Below the pieces are notes generated by a model. The model searched no databases, had not been told where the DNA came from, and saw only the letters and a list, made by a program, of their open reading frames with translations. Position numbers and translations under genes: made by a program. 64,000 nucleotides of DNA from Acinetobacter sp. WCHAc010034 (GTDB lineage Bacteria; Pseudomonadota; Gammaproteobacteria; Pseudomonadales; Moraxellaceae): the NCBI RefSeq assembly GCF_001696615.3, contig NZ_CP032279.1, positions 1,736,001-1,800,000 on the forward strand. The letters are read 5' to 3'. Shown here piece by piece: positions 24,877 through 33,312 of this stretch. How positions within the stretch are numbered: position 1 is the stretch's first letter; each line of letters opens with the position of its first letter.

Positions 24877-25326
24877 TTATGCAAACAGCGGCGGCGCGCG
24901 CCCTTGCGGCATCAGGAACAGCCGCTGCAGGACAAACCAGACATAGCTGAATGCCTGCTGAAACGCGACCAGGCGGATCTGAATGCGGTCCAGAACCTGC
25001 TTCACCTCAAGTTCCGGCGGCAGCACCAGATTGCCGTATACGGTACAGTACTGGCACTGATGGCTGGCGTCATGATGACCGTGCGCATGGCTATCCTGCT
25101 GTTCAGCCTGATGCTGCTGCAGTGCGGAATGCCGGGAAGCGGAATCATGTGCGGAATGCTGCGCGATAGAAGAATGCGCAGCCGGTGCAGGGAGCAAAAG
25201 CGCACGCGCAATGGTTTCACAGACCGGGGCAATCTGATACTGCGCCGGAAGCAAAGGCTGTAAAAATACAGCAATCTGTAAAAATACCGCTGTAAAAGAC
25301 AGCAGCAGGCCACTACGCAAAGGCAA
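24877..25326 (-). CDS. His-rich DUF2946 protein
   Basis: Small protein of 149 aa starting at a TTG with a strong AGGGGG site five bases upstream. It has an N-terminal hydrophobic segment, a His/Ser/Gln-rich middle (about 12 His), a CQYC motif and a second hydrophobic segment before RAPP. This layout matches DUF2946, a family found beside copper genes. It is probably the first gene of a copper unit with oprC. An extended -10 (TGCTATACT) lies about 30 bases upstream. Copper binding is inferred from composition and neighbourhood. Confidence 0.8.
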   Translation of the reverse strand: MPLRSGLLLSFTAVFLQIAVFLQPLLPAQYQIAPVCETIARALLLPAPAAHSSIAQHSAHDSASRHSALQQHQAEQQDSHAHGHHDASHQCQYCTVYGNLVLPPELEVKQVLDRIQIRLVAFQQAFSYVWFVLQRLFLMPQGRAPPLFA

Positions 25327-25422
25327 AGGCGCCCCCTAAAATTTATCGGCGCAAGTATAGCAAAGCCCAATCAGAATTGGGCTTCGGGCTGCGTATTTTT
25401 TTAATAAAAATCAAAGCTGCAT

Positions 25423-25953
25423 TTAGCGCTTCACGGCGACTTTTTCTTTTTGGCGCTGGCGTACGGTTTTCTCCACCTTTTCACGCGCGCGCTGGCGCTT
25501 TAATGGCGATAAATAATCGACAAACAGCTTGCCGTTTAAGTGATCCATTTCATGCTGAATGCAAACAGCGAGAAGCCCGTCAGCTTCCAGCTCAAATGAC
25601 TTGCCTTCAAGACTGAGCGCTTCAATTTTTACGCGTGACGGGCGCGAAACTTTATCGTATATTTGAGGCACTGACAGGCAGCCTTCTTCATAAGGCTGCG
25701 TCTCTTGCGTCAATGGCGTAATTTTGGGGTTAATAAAGACCATGGGCTGATCTTTTTCTTCAGACAGATCCATGACAATCAGCTGAATATGCTGATCGAC
25801 CTGTGTCGCAGCCAAGCCAATGCCCGGCGCTTCATACATGGTTTCCAGCATGTCCGCCGCCAGCTGGCGAATGTCATCAGTGACTTCTTCGACTGGTTTT
25901 GCAATGGTGCGAAGACGGGGATCCGGGAAACTTAAAATAGGTAATAAGGCCAT
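25423..25953 (-). CDS. def: Peptide deformylase
   Basis: Metalloenzyme that removes the formyl group from nascent proteins, 176 aa. All three motifs are present: [16 protein letters not shown] (metal Cys) and QHEMDHLNG (two metal His and catalytic Glu). No fmt gene follows, unlike the common def-fmt pair. It is divergent from the LysM gene. A weak hairpin at 25363-25384 follows it. Confidence 0.97.
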   Translation of the reverse strand: MALLPILSFPDPRLRTIAKPVEEVTDDIRQLAADMLETMYEAPGIGLAATQVDQHIQLIVMDLSEEKDQPMVFINPKITPLTQETQPYEEGCLSVPQIYDKVSRPSRVKIEALSLEGKSFELEADGLLAVCIQHEMDHLNGKLFVDYLSPLKRQRAREKVEKTVRQRQKEKVAVKR

Positions 25954-26072
25954 ACGGTATCCTCACTTATGCCATTGATCAAAAAACAGAATGAAGGAAT
26001 GCTTCATCAAAAAATTGTGTGTAATATCGTTATTATAACGCAACTGCATACATAATTTTAGGAATTATGATA

Positions 26073-27227
26073 ATGAAAAAGGTTTTGAAGGGCACGCCGG
26101 CTTTGAGTGCCTTGGGGTTTAAAAAACAATTATTGGCGCTTGCCGTCTGTGTAAGCATTGGGGCTGGCCTTGCCGGCATGGCTGAAGCAGCGCCTGCCCG
26201 CAACATCAATCCGCCGGCGCTGAAAGCCGGAGCGCCGCAAGTTTATGTGGTGAAAAAAGGCGATACCCTGTGGGATATTTCCAAAAGATTCTTAAAAAAC
26301 CCGGTGCGCTGGCCTGAAATCTGGGCCAGCAACAAGCATGTGAAAAACCCGCACTGGATTTTTCCCGGCGACCGCCTGCTGATGTGCACCTACAATGGCC
26401 AGCCGATTATCGGCAAGGATGAAGGCGACGGCTGTGAAGGCATCATCCGCCGCTATGCCGGCGGCACCAAGCTGCAGCCGCAGGTGCGGATTGAGTCGCT
26501 GAACAATGCGATTCCGGTCATTCCGCTGGAATACATCAAGCAGTGGCTGGAACGCAGCATGGTGATTGCGCCGGATGCGCTGCAGGGCACGCCGTACATT
26601 TTAGGCACGGCCGATCAGCGCGTGCTGGCCGCTAAAGGCCAGACGGTTTATGCGCGCGGCGGCGGCATGGAAGTAGGCCAGCGCTATGCGGTCTACCGTG
26701 AAGGCGAACCGTACATGTTCATGGACGCCGCCGGCAAAAAATTCAATGCCGGCCTTGAATTGACCCAAGTCGCTTCAGGCGTTGCGGTGCGCGGTGAAAA
26801 TGACATCACCACGCTGGAGCTGACCAGCACCTACAACGGCGAAGTCCGCCGCGGTGACCGCGTCCTTCCTGAATATGACCCGATGCTGCCGACTCTGTTC
26901 TATCCGACCAGCGCTGAAAACATTACCGCAGGCGGCAGCATTGTCCGCGTGCTTGGCTCTATCGGCACGGCAGCGGCGCACAGCGTAGTGACCATTGACC
27001 GCGGTACGCTTCACGGCGTGCAAACCGGCCATGTATTCAGCGTCAATCAGAAAGGCGAAACCGTTACCGATCCGAAAACCAAAGAGCGCATTCAGCTTCC
27101 GGGCCAGCGCATCGGCAGCGTCATGGTGTTCAAGGCTTTTGACAATCTGAGCTACGCCTATGTGCTGGACAGCGAACTGCCGATTAAAGTGGGCGCAGGC
27201 ATTCAGCCGCCGCTTTTGGATGAATGA
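26073..27227 (+). CDS. LysM-domain exported protein
   Basis: 384 aa. I chose the second ATG at 26073 because AGGA at 26060-26063 is nine bases upstream; the ATG at 26067 is too close. A signal peptide covers residues 1-41 (LALAVCVSIGAGLAGMAEAA). A LysM domain lies at about 56-105 (VYVVKKGDTLWDISKRFL...PGDRLL). The remaining 280 residues are a conserved, unnamed domain found in the homologue next to dprA in Pseudomonas. Peptidoglycan binding is expected; the exact role is unknown. It lies between def and dprA, a widespread gammaproteobacterial order. Confidence 0.88.
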   Translation: MKKVLKGTPALSALGFKKQLLALAVCVSIGAGLAGMAEAAPARNINPPALKAGAPQVYVVKKGDTLWDISKRFLKNPVRWPEIWASNKHVKNPHWIFPGDRLLMCTYNGQPIIGKDEGDGCEGIIRRYAGGTKLQPQVRIESLNNAIPVIPLEYIKQWLERSMVIAPDALQGTPYILGTADQRVLAAKGQTVYARGGGMEVGQRYAVYREGEPYMFMDAAGKKFNAGLELTQVASGVAVRGENDITTLELTSTYNGEVRRGDRVLPEYDPMLPTLFYPTSAENITAGGSIVRVLGSIGTAAAHSVVTIDRGTLHGVQTGHVFSVNQKGETVTDPKTKERIQLPGQRIGSVMVFKAFDNLSYAYVLDSELPIKVGAGIQPPLLDE

Positions 27228-27246
27228 CCTGAGCTAGGCGGCCTGT

Positions 27247-28383
27247 ATGCTGAATCCGTTATCACAAGCGCAAATTGAAGCAATTACCTTGTGGCATCTG
27301 GTTCAGCATTCGCTGGCCGGCTTCCGCAAAATTCAGGCGCATTACCCCAGCCTTGCCGATGCGCTGCAGGCCGGCCAGTTGCCGGTTTGGCAGGCTTTAG
27401 GCCTGCATAAAAGCCATCTGCAGCGCTTTCAGGAATTCCATACCGCGCAAGGCCGGCAGCAATTCCAGCGCTGCCTGCAGCAGATTCAGCAGCAGAGCGA
27501 CTTTGTGCTGACCTGCGCCGATGCGGATTATCCGCAGCAGCTGCTCCCCTATTGCGACCGGCCGCCGGTGATTTTCGGCCAGGGCGATGCGCAAGCTTTG
27601 CTGCAGCCTCAAATTGCCATTGTCGGCAGCCGCAAGCCCAGCCCGCACGGCTGCCAGACCGCCTATGACTTTGCTTTCTATTTAAGCGAACAGGGCTTTT
27701 ACATCTGCAGCGGCCTGGCGCAAGGCATTGACCAGGCTGCCCATCAAGCCGCGCTGAAGCACCGGCGCACCATCGCCGTGATGGGCACCGGGCTGGATCA
27801 GACCTATCCGCCGCAGCATCAGGGCTTAAGGCGGGACATTCAGGAGCGCGGCGGCGCCGTCATCAGCGAGTTCCTGCCGCAGACCCGGCCTCTGCCGCAG
27901 CATTTTCCGCGCCGCAACCGCATTGTCAGCGGGCTGAGCCTGGGCGTAATTGTCGCCGAAGCCGGCTTGAAAAGCGGCTCCCTCATCACCGCAAAGACCG
28001 CAGCCGAACAGGGCAAAGCAGTTTTCGCCATTCCCGGCCATATTTACGGCGAATTTCATCAAGGCTGCCATCAGCTGATCCGCGAAGGCGCAATCCTGAT
28101 TGACCATCCGCAGCAGGCGCTTGAAGATTTGGCGCTGCCGGCGCAATGGCAAGCGGCGCAGCTGCAGGCTGCAGAGCCCGCCGCGGCGGACGAGCCGGAT
28201 GTTCCTGAACACCTGCACGAACTGCATCAGCAGCTGGACTGGACAGGCCAGACTTTGGACCAGCTGGCGCAGCGCACGCAGCAGGATGCGCCGGCTCTGA
28301 CCGCGCAGCTGATGGAATTGGAGCTGCTGGGCCTGGCCCTGCAGCAGGCCGGCTGCTATCTGCGTTGCCGTGCAGGCAAATAA
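27247..28383 (+). CDS. dprA: DNA processing protein DprA
   Basis: Protects incoming single-stranded DNA and loads RecA during natural transformation, 378 aa. The Rossmann core has AIVGSRKPSPHG, SGLAQGIDQAAHQAAL, GTGLDQTYPPQH and PRRNRIVSGLS, all typical. An N-terminal helical domain and a C-terminal winged-helix region (about 315-378) flank it. It follows the LysM gene by 19 bases and precedes tsaC by 45. Confidence 0.95.
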   Translation: MLNPLSQAQIEAITLWHLVQHSLAGFRKIQAHYPSLADALQAGQLPVWQALGLHKSHLQRFQEFHTAQGRQQFQRCLQQIQQQSDFVLTCADADYPQQLLPYCDRPPVIFGQGDAQALLQPQIAIVGSRKPSPHGCQTAYDFAFYLSEQGFYICSGLAQGIDQAAHQAALKHRRTIAVMGTGLDQTYPPQHQGLRRDIQERGGAVISEFLPQTRPLPQHFPRRNRIVSGLSLGVIVAEAGLKSGSLITAKTAAEQGKAVFAIPGHIYGEFHQGCHQLIREGAILIDHPQQALEDLALPAQWQAAQLQAAEPAAADEPDVPEHLHELHQQLDWTGQTLDQLAQRTQQDAPALTAQLMELELLGLALQQAGCYLRCRAGK

Positions 28384-28428
28384 GGTTCACAATAGCTTTC
28401 CACTGAATCCGCCTAAGGTACACGCCCC

Positions 28429-28998
28429 ATGATTACCACCTCTGTTGCCGAAGCAGCAGCCTGCCTGAAACAGGGCCAGGTTCTGGCCTATCCTACAGAG
28501 GCTGTTTGGGGATTGGGCTGCGACCCTTTCAACGAGCGCGCATTCCGCGAAATTTTAAGCTTGAAGCAGCGCCCGGTTGAAAAAGGCGTCATCCTGCTGG
28601 CGGCCCATATTGCGCAGGTTGAGCATCTGCTGGCTGCGCTCAGCCCTGCAATGCGCCAAAAAGTGATCGAATCGTGGAGCGGGCGCGCGCCGACAGAGCG
28701 CGCCACTACATGGCTGCTGCCGGCAGGCGAAGAGATTCCCGGCTGGATTAAAGGCAGCCACCCGAAAGTCGCTGTGCGGGTCACGGCGCACTCGCTTTGC
28801 GCGGCCCTATGCCACGCCTTTAACGGCTTTATTGTTTCGACCAGCGCCAATCCGGCCGGCCTGGAGCCGGCGCGCTCGCTGCAGGAAGCCAGCCGGTATT
28901 TCGGCGCTGAGCTGCATTACCTGAACGGCGACCTCGGCCTCAGCCAGCAGCCCAGCCGCATCATTGATGCCGAAACCGGCGAAGTGATCCGCGCCTAG
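28429..28998 (+). CDS. tsaC: Threonylcarbamoyl-AMP synthase (YrdC type)
   Basis: Makes threonylcarbamoyl-AMP for the t6A37 modification of tRNAs reading ANN codons. At 189 aa it is the short YrdC/TsaC form without the Sua5 extension. Motifs: YPTEAVWGLGCDPF, KQRPVEKGVILL, TTWLLPA and VSTSANPAGLEPA. Gene order with dprA is conserved in related genera. Confidence 0.95.
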   Translation: MITTSVAEAAACLKQGQVLAYPTEAVWGLGCDPFNERAFREILSLKQRPVEKGVILLAAHIAQVEHLLAALSPAMRQKVIESWSGRAPTERATTWLLPAGEEIPGWIKGSHPKVAVRVTAHSLCAALCHAFNGFIVSTSANPAGLEPARSLQEASRYFGAELHYLNGDLGLSQQPSRIIDAETGEVIRA

Positions 28999-29030
28999 GC
29001 GCGGGTTTCCCTGCATTGGGCGGAAATTGG

Positions 29031-29160
29031 GAAAAAAAAAGCCCAGCCATATAGGGATGGCTGAGCATAAAAAAGGATGTGCATAAATCACATCCAGAGG
29101 GTCTTAAATCTCTGCGAAAATAAGCAAGAAATTATTAAGAATTTCTTCATCATTTTCAGA
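29031..29160 (-). ncRNA. Candidate small RNA with own promoter and tandem terminators
   Basis: A promoter (TTGTCT at 29190-29195, 17-base spacer, CATAAT at 29167-29172) predicts a start near 29160. The transcript would fold into an imperfect hairpin (CTCTG...CAGAG enclosing AAGAAAT/ATTTCTT). A first terminator follows (GGATGTG/CACATCC plus six U, 29070-29096), then a second (CAGCCAT/ATGGCTG plus nine U, 29031-29062). Lengths would be about 90 or 130 bases. A 21-codon frame (29153 to 29088) lies inside but has no good ribosome site. It runs convergent to tsaC and matches no RNA family I know. Confidence 0.55.
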
Positions 29161-29196
29161 GCGCTTATTATGCGGCAAAGCGCATGATTAGACAAA

Positions 29197-29393
29197 TAGA
29201 TATTTCCTATTAATATAAATCCTTCAAATATTAATTAAAGATAAAAAACAGTATTTTATTAAATATATCTTCCTATTTTTGATCATTTTCTCAGAAAATA
29301 AAGATTTTATTCGTCTATATCGCGCGATGATATTTAATAAATAAAAGCTATATTTGATAAAAAAATATTTTATCTGTCCTGCTTATCCTTAAC
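29197..29393. other. AT-rich intergenic DNA
   Basis: Very AT-rich stretch between the candidate small RNA promoter and the end of the EamA transporter gene. I see no gene or clear structure. Confidence 0.5.
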
Positions 29394-30305
29394 TTATTCT
29401 GCAATTTCGCGGCGCAGCCCCGGCTTTTTCTGCGCCAGCAGCACGCCCGCGATGGCCAGCGCCGTGCCGATGCTGTGGTAAATGCTCCACTGCTCCGCCA
29501 GCCAGAAATAGGCCATCACGGCGGTGAAAATCGGCATTAAATTCATGAAAATGCTGGTCCGGTTCGGCCCCAGCTGCTGCACCGCAATCATCCAAACCAG
29601 CGGCGCGGCCAGTGAGGGGAAAATGCCGGCATACAGGACGCTCCATCCATTCTGCGCATTGATGCCGTCCAGGCCAAGCCAGATGACGAAAGGCAAATGG
29701 TACAGCAGCGCAAAAAAGATCTGCACATACAGGCTGATGAACAGGGGAATCTGCAGCTGCCATTTTTTCAGAAATACCCCGTAAAAGGCGTAAAAGAACA
29801 CCGCCGCCACCATGATGACATCGCCGGAATGCCCGCCCAGCGCCAGCAAATTGGCAAAGTCGCCCCTCGCAATCACCAGCAGCAGGCCCAGAAAGGAAAT
29901 CAGGCAGCCCGCCAGCGCAAAGCGGCTGGGCCATTCCTTTAAAATGAAAATCGACACCACAATGGTGAACACCGGAATAAACGCATTGATGATGCCCATA
30001 TTGGTTGCGCTGGTATAATGCGCGGCGCTGTAGCTCAGCCCCTGATACAATACCATGCCGAAGGCGGCCAGAACCGCCAGCTGCTTCCAGTGCGCCAGCA
30101 CCAGCGCGCGCTGGCGCAGCAGCTGCGGCAGCATGAACGGCGTCAGCAAGGCAAACGCGATCAGCCAGCGGTAAAAGCTGATGCTGACCGGAGAAATAAA
30201 TTCCGCCACATAGCGCGTCACCGCAATATTCAGCGACCAGATGAACACCGCGGTCAGCGGCAGCGCGGCCGCCCATTTAGCCATTTTAGGGTTCAGTTCC
30301 ATCAT
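29394..30305 (-). CDS. EamA/DMT-superfamily transporter
   Basis: Membrane protein of 303 aa with ten predicted helices in two EamA repeats, beginning FIWSLNIAVTRYVAEFISPVSISFYRWL and repeating the pattern in the second half (MVAAVFFYAFYGVFLKKW). Substrate cannot be told from sequence; the family exports amino acids and other metabolites. It is divergent from an AraC regulator starting 126 bases away, which probably controls it. Two adjacent ATGs are possible starts. Confidence 0.88.
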   Translation of the reverse strand: MMELNPKMAKWAAALPLTAVFIWSLNIAVTRYVAEFISPVSISFYRWLIAFALLTPFMLPQLLRQRALVLAHWKQLAVLAAFGMVLYQGLSYSAAHYTSATNMGIINAFIPVFTIVVSIFILKEWPSRFALAGCLISFLGLLLVIARGDFANLLALGGHSGDVIMVAAVFFYAFYGVFLKKWQLQIPLFISLYVQIFFALLYHLPFVIWLGLDGINAQNGWSVLYAGIFPSLAAPLVWMIAVQQLGPNRTSIFMNLMPIFTAVMAYFWLAEQWSIYHSIGTALAIAGVLLAQKKPGLRREIAE

Positions 30306-30431
30306 TTCATTCTTTACGCAATGCCAGCAGACATTCTGCGCAATGTCCGATATAAATTAAATATTGATTTTCAGACAAATGTATTGCATCGCCGACACGG
30401 CCGGGCAATAGCGGATGCGGAGCGGCGCGGA

Positions 30432-31211
30432 ATGACTGCAGGCCTGGAGCAGCGGATAGAAATTACCGAGCTTTTTTATGAAAAGGATGATGTCATCTAT
30501 CCGCACAGCGGGCTGTGGGGAGATTTCAATTTCTGCCTGAACGGCATTCTGGAATATGAAGCTGCAGGGCAAATTCACTGGTCGCCGCCCAGCTACGGGC
30601 TGTGGCTGCCGCCGCATACCGCCCATCACTCGGTGGCGCTGGATGAGCACACCACCCACTATGTTGCGGTGCGCCTTGACCCCGCGCTCTGCCGGGGCTT
30701 TTCCGCGCAGGTGGAAGTGCTGAGCATTGCGCCTTTTTTCCGCCAGCTGATTCAGGAAACGCTCCGGCTCTGGCAGCAGGGCAGCTTGAGCCATTACCGC
30801 CATGCGCTGCAGATGGTGCTGGATCAGCTGCAGGCCGCGCCAAAGCATGACCATTACCTGCCGCAGTCGCGCCATGCCGTGCTGCAGCCGATTCTGGCGG
30901 ATCTGGCTGCGCCCGCGCTGTTCACGAAAAGCCTGCAGCAGATTTTAGCGCGCTACGCGCTCAGCGAGCGCCAGCTGCTGCGGCTCAGCCAGGCCGAACT
31001 GCAGCTGAGCCTGTCCGAATGGCGCAGCCGCGCCAAAATCCTGCATGCTGCGGCGCAGCTGCGCCAGGGCATTTCAATTAAAGCGCTGGCGGCTGAACTG
31101 GGCTATCAGCACAGCTCCAATTTTATTGAATTCTTCAAGCGCTACACCGGGCAGACGCCGGCGCAGCTGAAAGCCGGCGCGACGCTAAGGCGCAGTGCGC
31201 CTCACCGTTAA
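30432..31211 (+). CDS. AraC-family transcriptional regulator
   Basis: 259 aa. The frame is open far upstream, but the ATG at 30432 has GGAG nine bases before it and gives a normal family length. The N-terminal part is a cupin-like sensor (DVIYPHSGLWGDFNFCLNGILEY, LWLPPHTAHHS). The C-terminal double helix-turn-helix includes ISIKALAAELGYQHSSNFIEFFKRYTGQTPAQL. It is divergent from the EamA transporter and is the likely regulator of that gene. A start further upstream (ATG at 30321) cannot be excluded. Confidence 0.85.
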   Translation: MTAGLEQRIEITELFYEKDDVIYPHSGLWGDFNFCLNGILEYEAAGQIHWSPPSYGLWLPPHTAHHSVALDEHTTHYVAVRLDPALCRGFSAQVEVLSIAPFFRQLIQETLRLWQQGSLSHYRHALQMVLDQLQAAPKHDHYLPQSRHAVLQPILADLAAPALFTKSLQQILARYALSERQLLRLSQAELQLSLSEWRSRAKILHAAAQLRQGISIKALAAELGYQHSSNFIEFFKRYTGQTPAQLKAGATLRRSAPHR

Positions 31212-31222
31212 ACCTGTTCATT

Positions 31223-31381
31223 TTATGCACTTAAACAGCTTTCGTCGCAAAAATAGTCCATTTCAAAGACCACTGCTTCGCCTTGCACTGTAAAAAAAGC
31301 GGTGCTTTGTTTTACCGCTTCGCCTTGCGCTTTGCAGCTGCGCACTTGATCAAAGCATTCAAGCCCTGAAAAAGCCGGCAT
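31223..31381 (-). CDS. Possible small Cys-containing protein, 52 aa
   Basis: An ORF running from an ATG at 31381 to TAA at 31223, between araC and gpx but on the opposite strand. Codon choice (GAA, AAA, CAA, GTG, GGC, AGC) looks like the neighbours. The peptide begins MPAFSGLECFDQVRSC, repeats QGEAV twice, and ends DYFCDESCLSA; four Cys in all. No good ribosome binding site precedes the ATG, so it may be leaderless or not expressed. I know of no family. A GC-rich hairpin inside (31297-31320) is probably a by-product of the repeat. Confidence 0.45.
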   Translation of the reverse strand: MPAFSGLECFDQVRSCKAQGEAVKQSTAFFTVQGEAVVFEMDYFCDESCLSA

Positions 31382-31476
31382 ACAAAAATTAGCAAAACCC
31401 GGCCCGCCGGCACTTGCCGGCGCCGCCGTTTCCGGCTAAAACATTCAGTCAAATCATCAATAATCCGAGTATTTTC

Positions 31477-32022
31477 ATGGCAGCTTCCGTATACAACATT
31501 CCGGTCAAGACCATTGACGGCAAAGAAACCACACTGAATCAGTATCAAGGCAAAGCGCTGCTGATTGTCAACGTTGCCTCCAAATGCGGCCTAACGCCGC
31601 AGTATGAAGGCCTGAAAAAGCTGTATGATGAGAAAAAAGCTGAAGGCCTGGAAATTTTGGGCTTTCCAGCCAACAACTTTCTGGAGCAGGAACCCGGCTC
31701 AGATGAGGAAATCCAGCAGTTCTGCTCGCTGAATTATCAGGTGGATTTTCCCTTATTCGCTAAAATTTCCGTAGCCGGCGCTGACAAGCACCCGCTGTAT
31801 CAGGCATTGACCCGCGCCATTCCGGAACGCGCCGGCGAAGGCCCGTGGAAGCAGGACCTGATTGACTACGGCCTAACCCCGAATGAGCCGCCTGAAGTGC
31901 TGTGGAACTTTGAAAAATTCCTGGTAAATAAAAACGGCGAGATTGTCGCCCGCTTTGCGCCGGACATCACCGCCGACGACCAGCGCCTTGCCGGCGCCAT
32001 CAGCGCTGAACTGGCGAAATAA
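31477..32022 (+). CDS. Glutathione peroxidase family (BtuE-like) thiol peroxidase
   Basis: 181 aa, cytoplasmic. I chose the ATG at 31477 because homology begins there. The peroxidatic Cys is in VNVASKCGLTPQYEGL. A second Cys in EEIQQFC is the likely resolving residue, suggesting thioredoxin-dependent activity. The C-terminal VLWNFEKFLVNKNG supplies the catalytic Trp and Asn. The usual FPCNQF motif is FPANNF here, so the tetrad Gln is replaced by Asn. It stands alone with its own terminator. Confidence 0.92.
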   Translation: MAASVYNIPVKTIDGKETTLNQYQGKALLIVNVASKCGLTPQYEGLKKLYDEKKAEGLEILGFPANNFLEQEPGSDEEIQQFCSLNYQVDFPLFAKISVAGADKHPLYQALTRAIPERAGEGPWKQDLIDYGLTPNEPPEVLWNFEKFLVNKNGEIVARFAPDITADDQRLAGAISAELAK

Positions 32023-32053
32023 TTCCGAAAAGAAACAGCGGCCTGACAGCCGG

Positions 32054-32075
32054 AGAGCGCTTAGGCGCTCTTTTT
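32054..32075 (+). terminator. Terminator of the glutathione peroxidase gene
   Basis: A 7-bp stem AGAGCGC/GCGCTCT with a TTAG loop is followed by a T run. Confidence 0.88.
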
Positions 32076-32177
32076 ATTGGCCTTTTTGTTGCTGCTTTGC
32101 AGCAATCTATTTTTAATTCACATTCCGCCCCTATATTAATTTTCAAGACACCAGATATACAGAGACAGACTGAAGAT

Positions 32178-32747
32178 ATGAAAAAATTCCTGCAAGGCGC
32201 GCTGCTCCCTTTCGGCATTTTTGCGGCCGGCATGGCGCTGCTGGGCTGCGAACAGGCCGTTCAGGCTGACGCTCAGGAAACTGAAGGCCGGCAGGCGGAA
32301 GCGGAAGCTGCGCCTCAGGCTGAACTGAAAAGCGGCAGCATGCTGTACATGATCCGCGACGTGGCCGACCTGCAGCTGAAAGCCGGCAGCTATGCCGAAC
32401 AGCTGCAGCAGAGCAAAAGCGAGCTGCAGGATGCGCTGGACCAGCAGGATCACGCCAAGCTGCAGCAGGCCGCAGCCCAGCTGCAGCAGCAGCTGCAGGG
32501 CTTCAATCAGGCGCTGAACAGCGTGAACCTGACAACGCAGGAAATTTCCGGCATCCGCCAGAAGCTGCTTGCGGCCAATGAGCAGGCGCTGGCTTCGCCC
32601 CTGCTGAATGGCCAGGCCGGCTTCAGCCCAGCCGATTTTAAGAAAATTGAGCAGCAGATCGGCTCGATTCAGTCTGAGATGGTTAAATTGGCCGGCATGC
32701 TGATGCAAAGCGGCGGTGACGGCGCTGAATCCGCCAAGAGTTCTTAA
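32178..32747 (+). CDS. Predicted lipoprotein, Gln-rich helical
   Basis: 189 aa from the ATG at 32178 (MKKFLQGALL). A type II signal peptide ends in a lipobox, MALLGC, with lipidated Cys24. An Ala/Glu/Gln-rich linker follows, then long helices dominated by Leu, Gln and Ala with coiled-coil character (LQQSKSELQDALDQQDHAKL). The second residue after Cys is Gln, which does not signal inner-membrane retention, so an outer-membrane anchor is expected. Function unknown to me. Confidence 0.75.
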   Translation: MKKFLQGALLPFGIFAAGMALLGCEQAVQADAQETEGRQAEAEAAPQAELKSGSMLYMIRDVADLQLKAGSYAEQLQQSKSELQDALDQQDHAKLQQAAAQLQQQLQGFNQALNSVNLTTQEISGIRQKLLAANEQALASPLLNGQAGFSPADFKKIEQQIGSIQSEMVKLAGMLMQSGGDGAESAKSS

Positions 32748-32861
32748 TCCCCACCGCGCCTTGGCCTGCGCATGGCCAGCCGCGCTTTCAGCAGGATGAA
32801 ATTGCAGCGCAGTCTGCCGCATGCTTTAATGCTCAAAGCGCAGCCCACCCCCTATTCTGCC

Positions 32862-33305
32862 ATGCAGCTGATTATTTTTACCGGCATTCAAGCTTCCGGA
32901 AAGTCGACTTTCTACCAGTCTTATTTTTACAGCACGCATCTGCGGATTAATTTAGACATGCTGAAAACCCGCCACCGTGAAAACATAATTTTTGAAGCGG
33001 CGTTGGCCTCTAAAACCAGAATGGTGATTGACAATACCAACCCTGACCGCGAAGCGCGGGCGCGCTATATGCAGCGCGCGAAACAGGCCGGCTTTGAAGT
33101 GATTGCCTATTATTTTGACACCGATTTAAGCAGCGCCTTGGCCAGAAACCGCCAGCGCCAAGGCAAAGCCAATATTCCGGAAGCCGGCGTCCGCGCCGCC
33201 TATAAAAAGCTGCAGCTGCCCAGCCTGGATGAAGGCTTTGATGCAGTATTTCAGGTCAGAATTGCCGAAAATGGCGGGTTTTCAGTCCATCCGCTTGGCG
33301 CATAA
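32862..33305 (+). CDS. Small P-loop kinase, polynucleotide-kinase-like
   Basis: 147 aa from the ATG at 32862, the point where the fold begins. Walker A is GIQASGKST (residues 8-16). Later motifs are INLDMLKTR, VIDNTNPDREARARYM and the lid ALARNRQRQGKANIPEAG. This is the layout of the AAA_33/T4 Pnk-type kinases. The substrate (nucleic acid 5' end, tRNA or a small molecule) cannot be told. It follows the lipoprotein gene by 114 bases with no terminator between. Confidence 0.8.
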   Translation: MQLIIFTGIQASGKSTFYQSYFYSTHLRINLDMLKTRHRENIIFEAALASKTRMVIDNTNPDREARARYMQRAKQAGFEVIAYYFDTDLSSALARNRQRQGKANIPEAGVRAAYKKLQLPSLDEGFDAVFQVRIAENGGFSVHPLGA

Positions 33306-33312
33306 GCCGCGG

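Noticed and set aside
26029..26039. GTTATTATAAC before the LysM gene as a third Zur site
   Set aside because: It is two bases shorter than the znuA/zur palindrome and only partly symmetrical; chance in AT-rich DNA is likely.
30018..30431. Extension of the AraC regulator frame upstream of 30432
   Set aside because: It overlaps the divergent EamA gene, encodes Arg/Gln-rich text, and a good start with a ribosome site lies at 30432.
31297..31320. Minus-strand terminator (AAGCGGT/ACCGCTT plus U run)
   Set aside because: It lies inside the proposed 52-residue ORF and has a 10-base loop; more likely a by-product of the internal repeat. It would regain weight if that ORF proves false.
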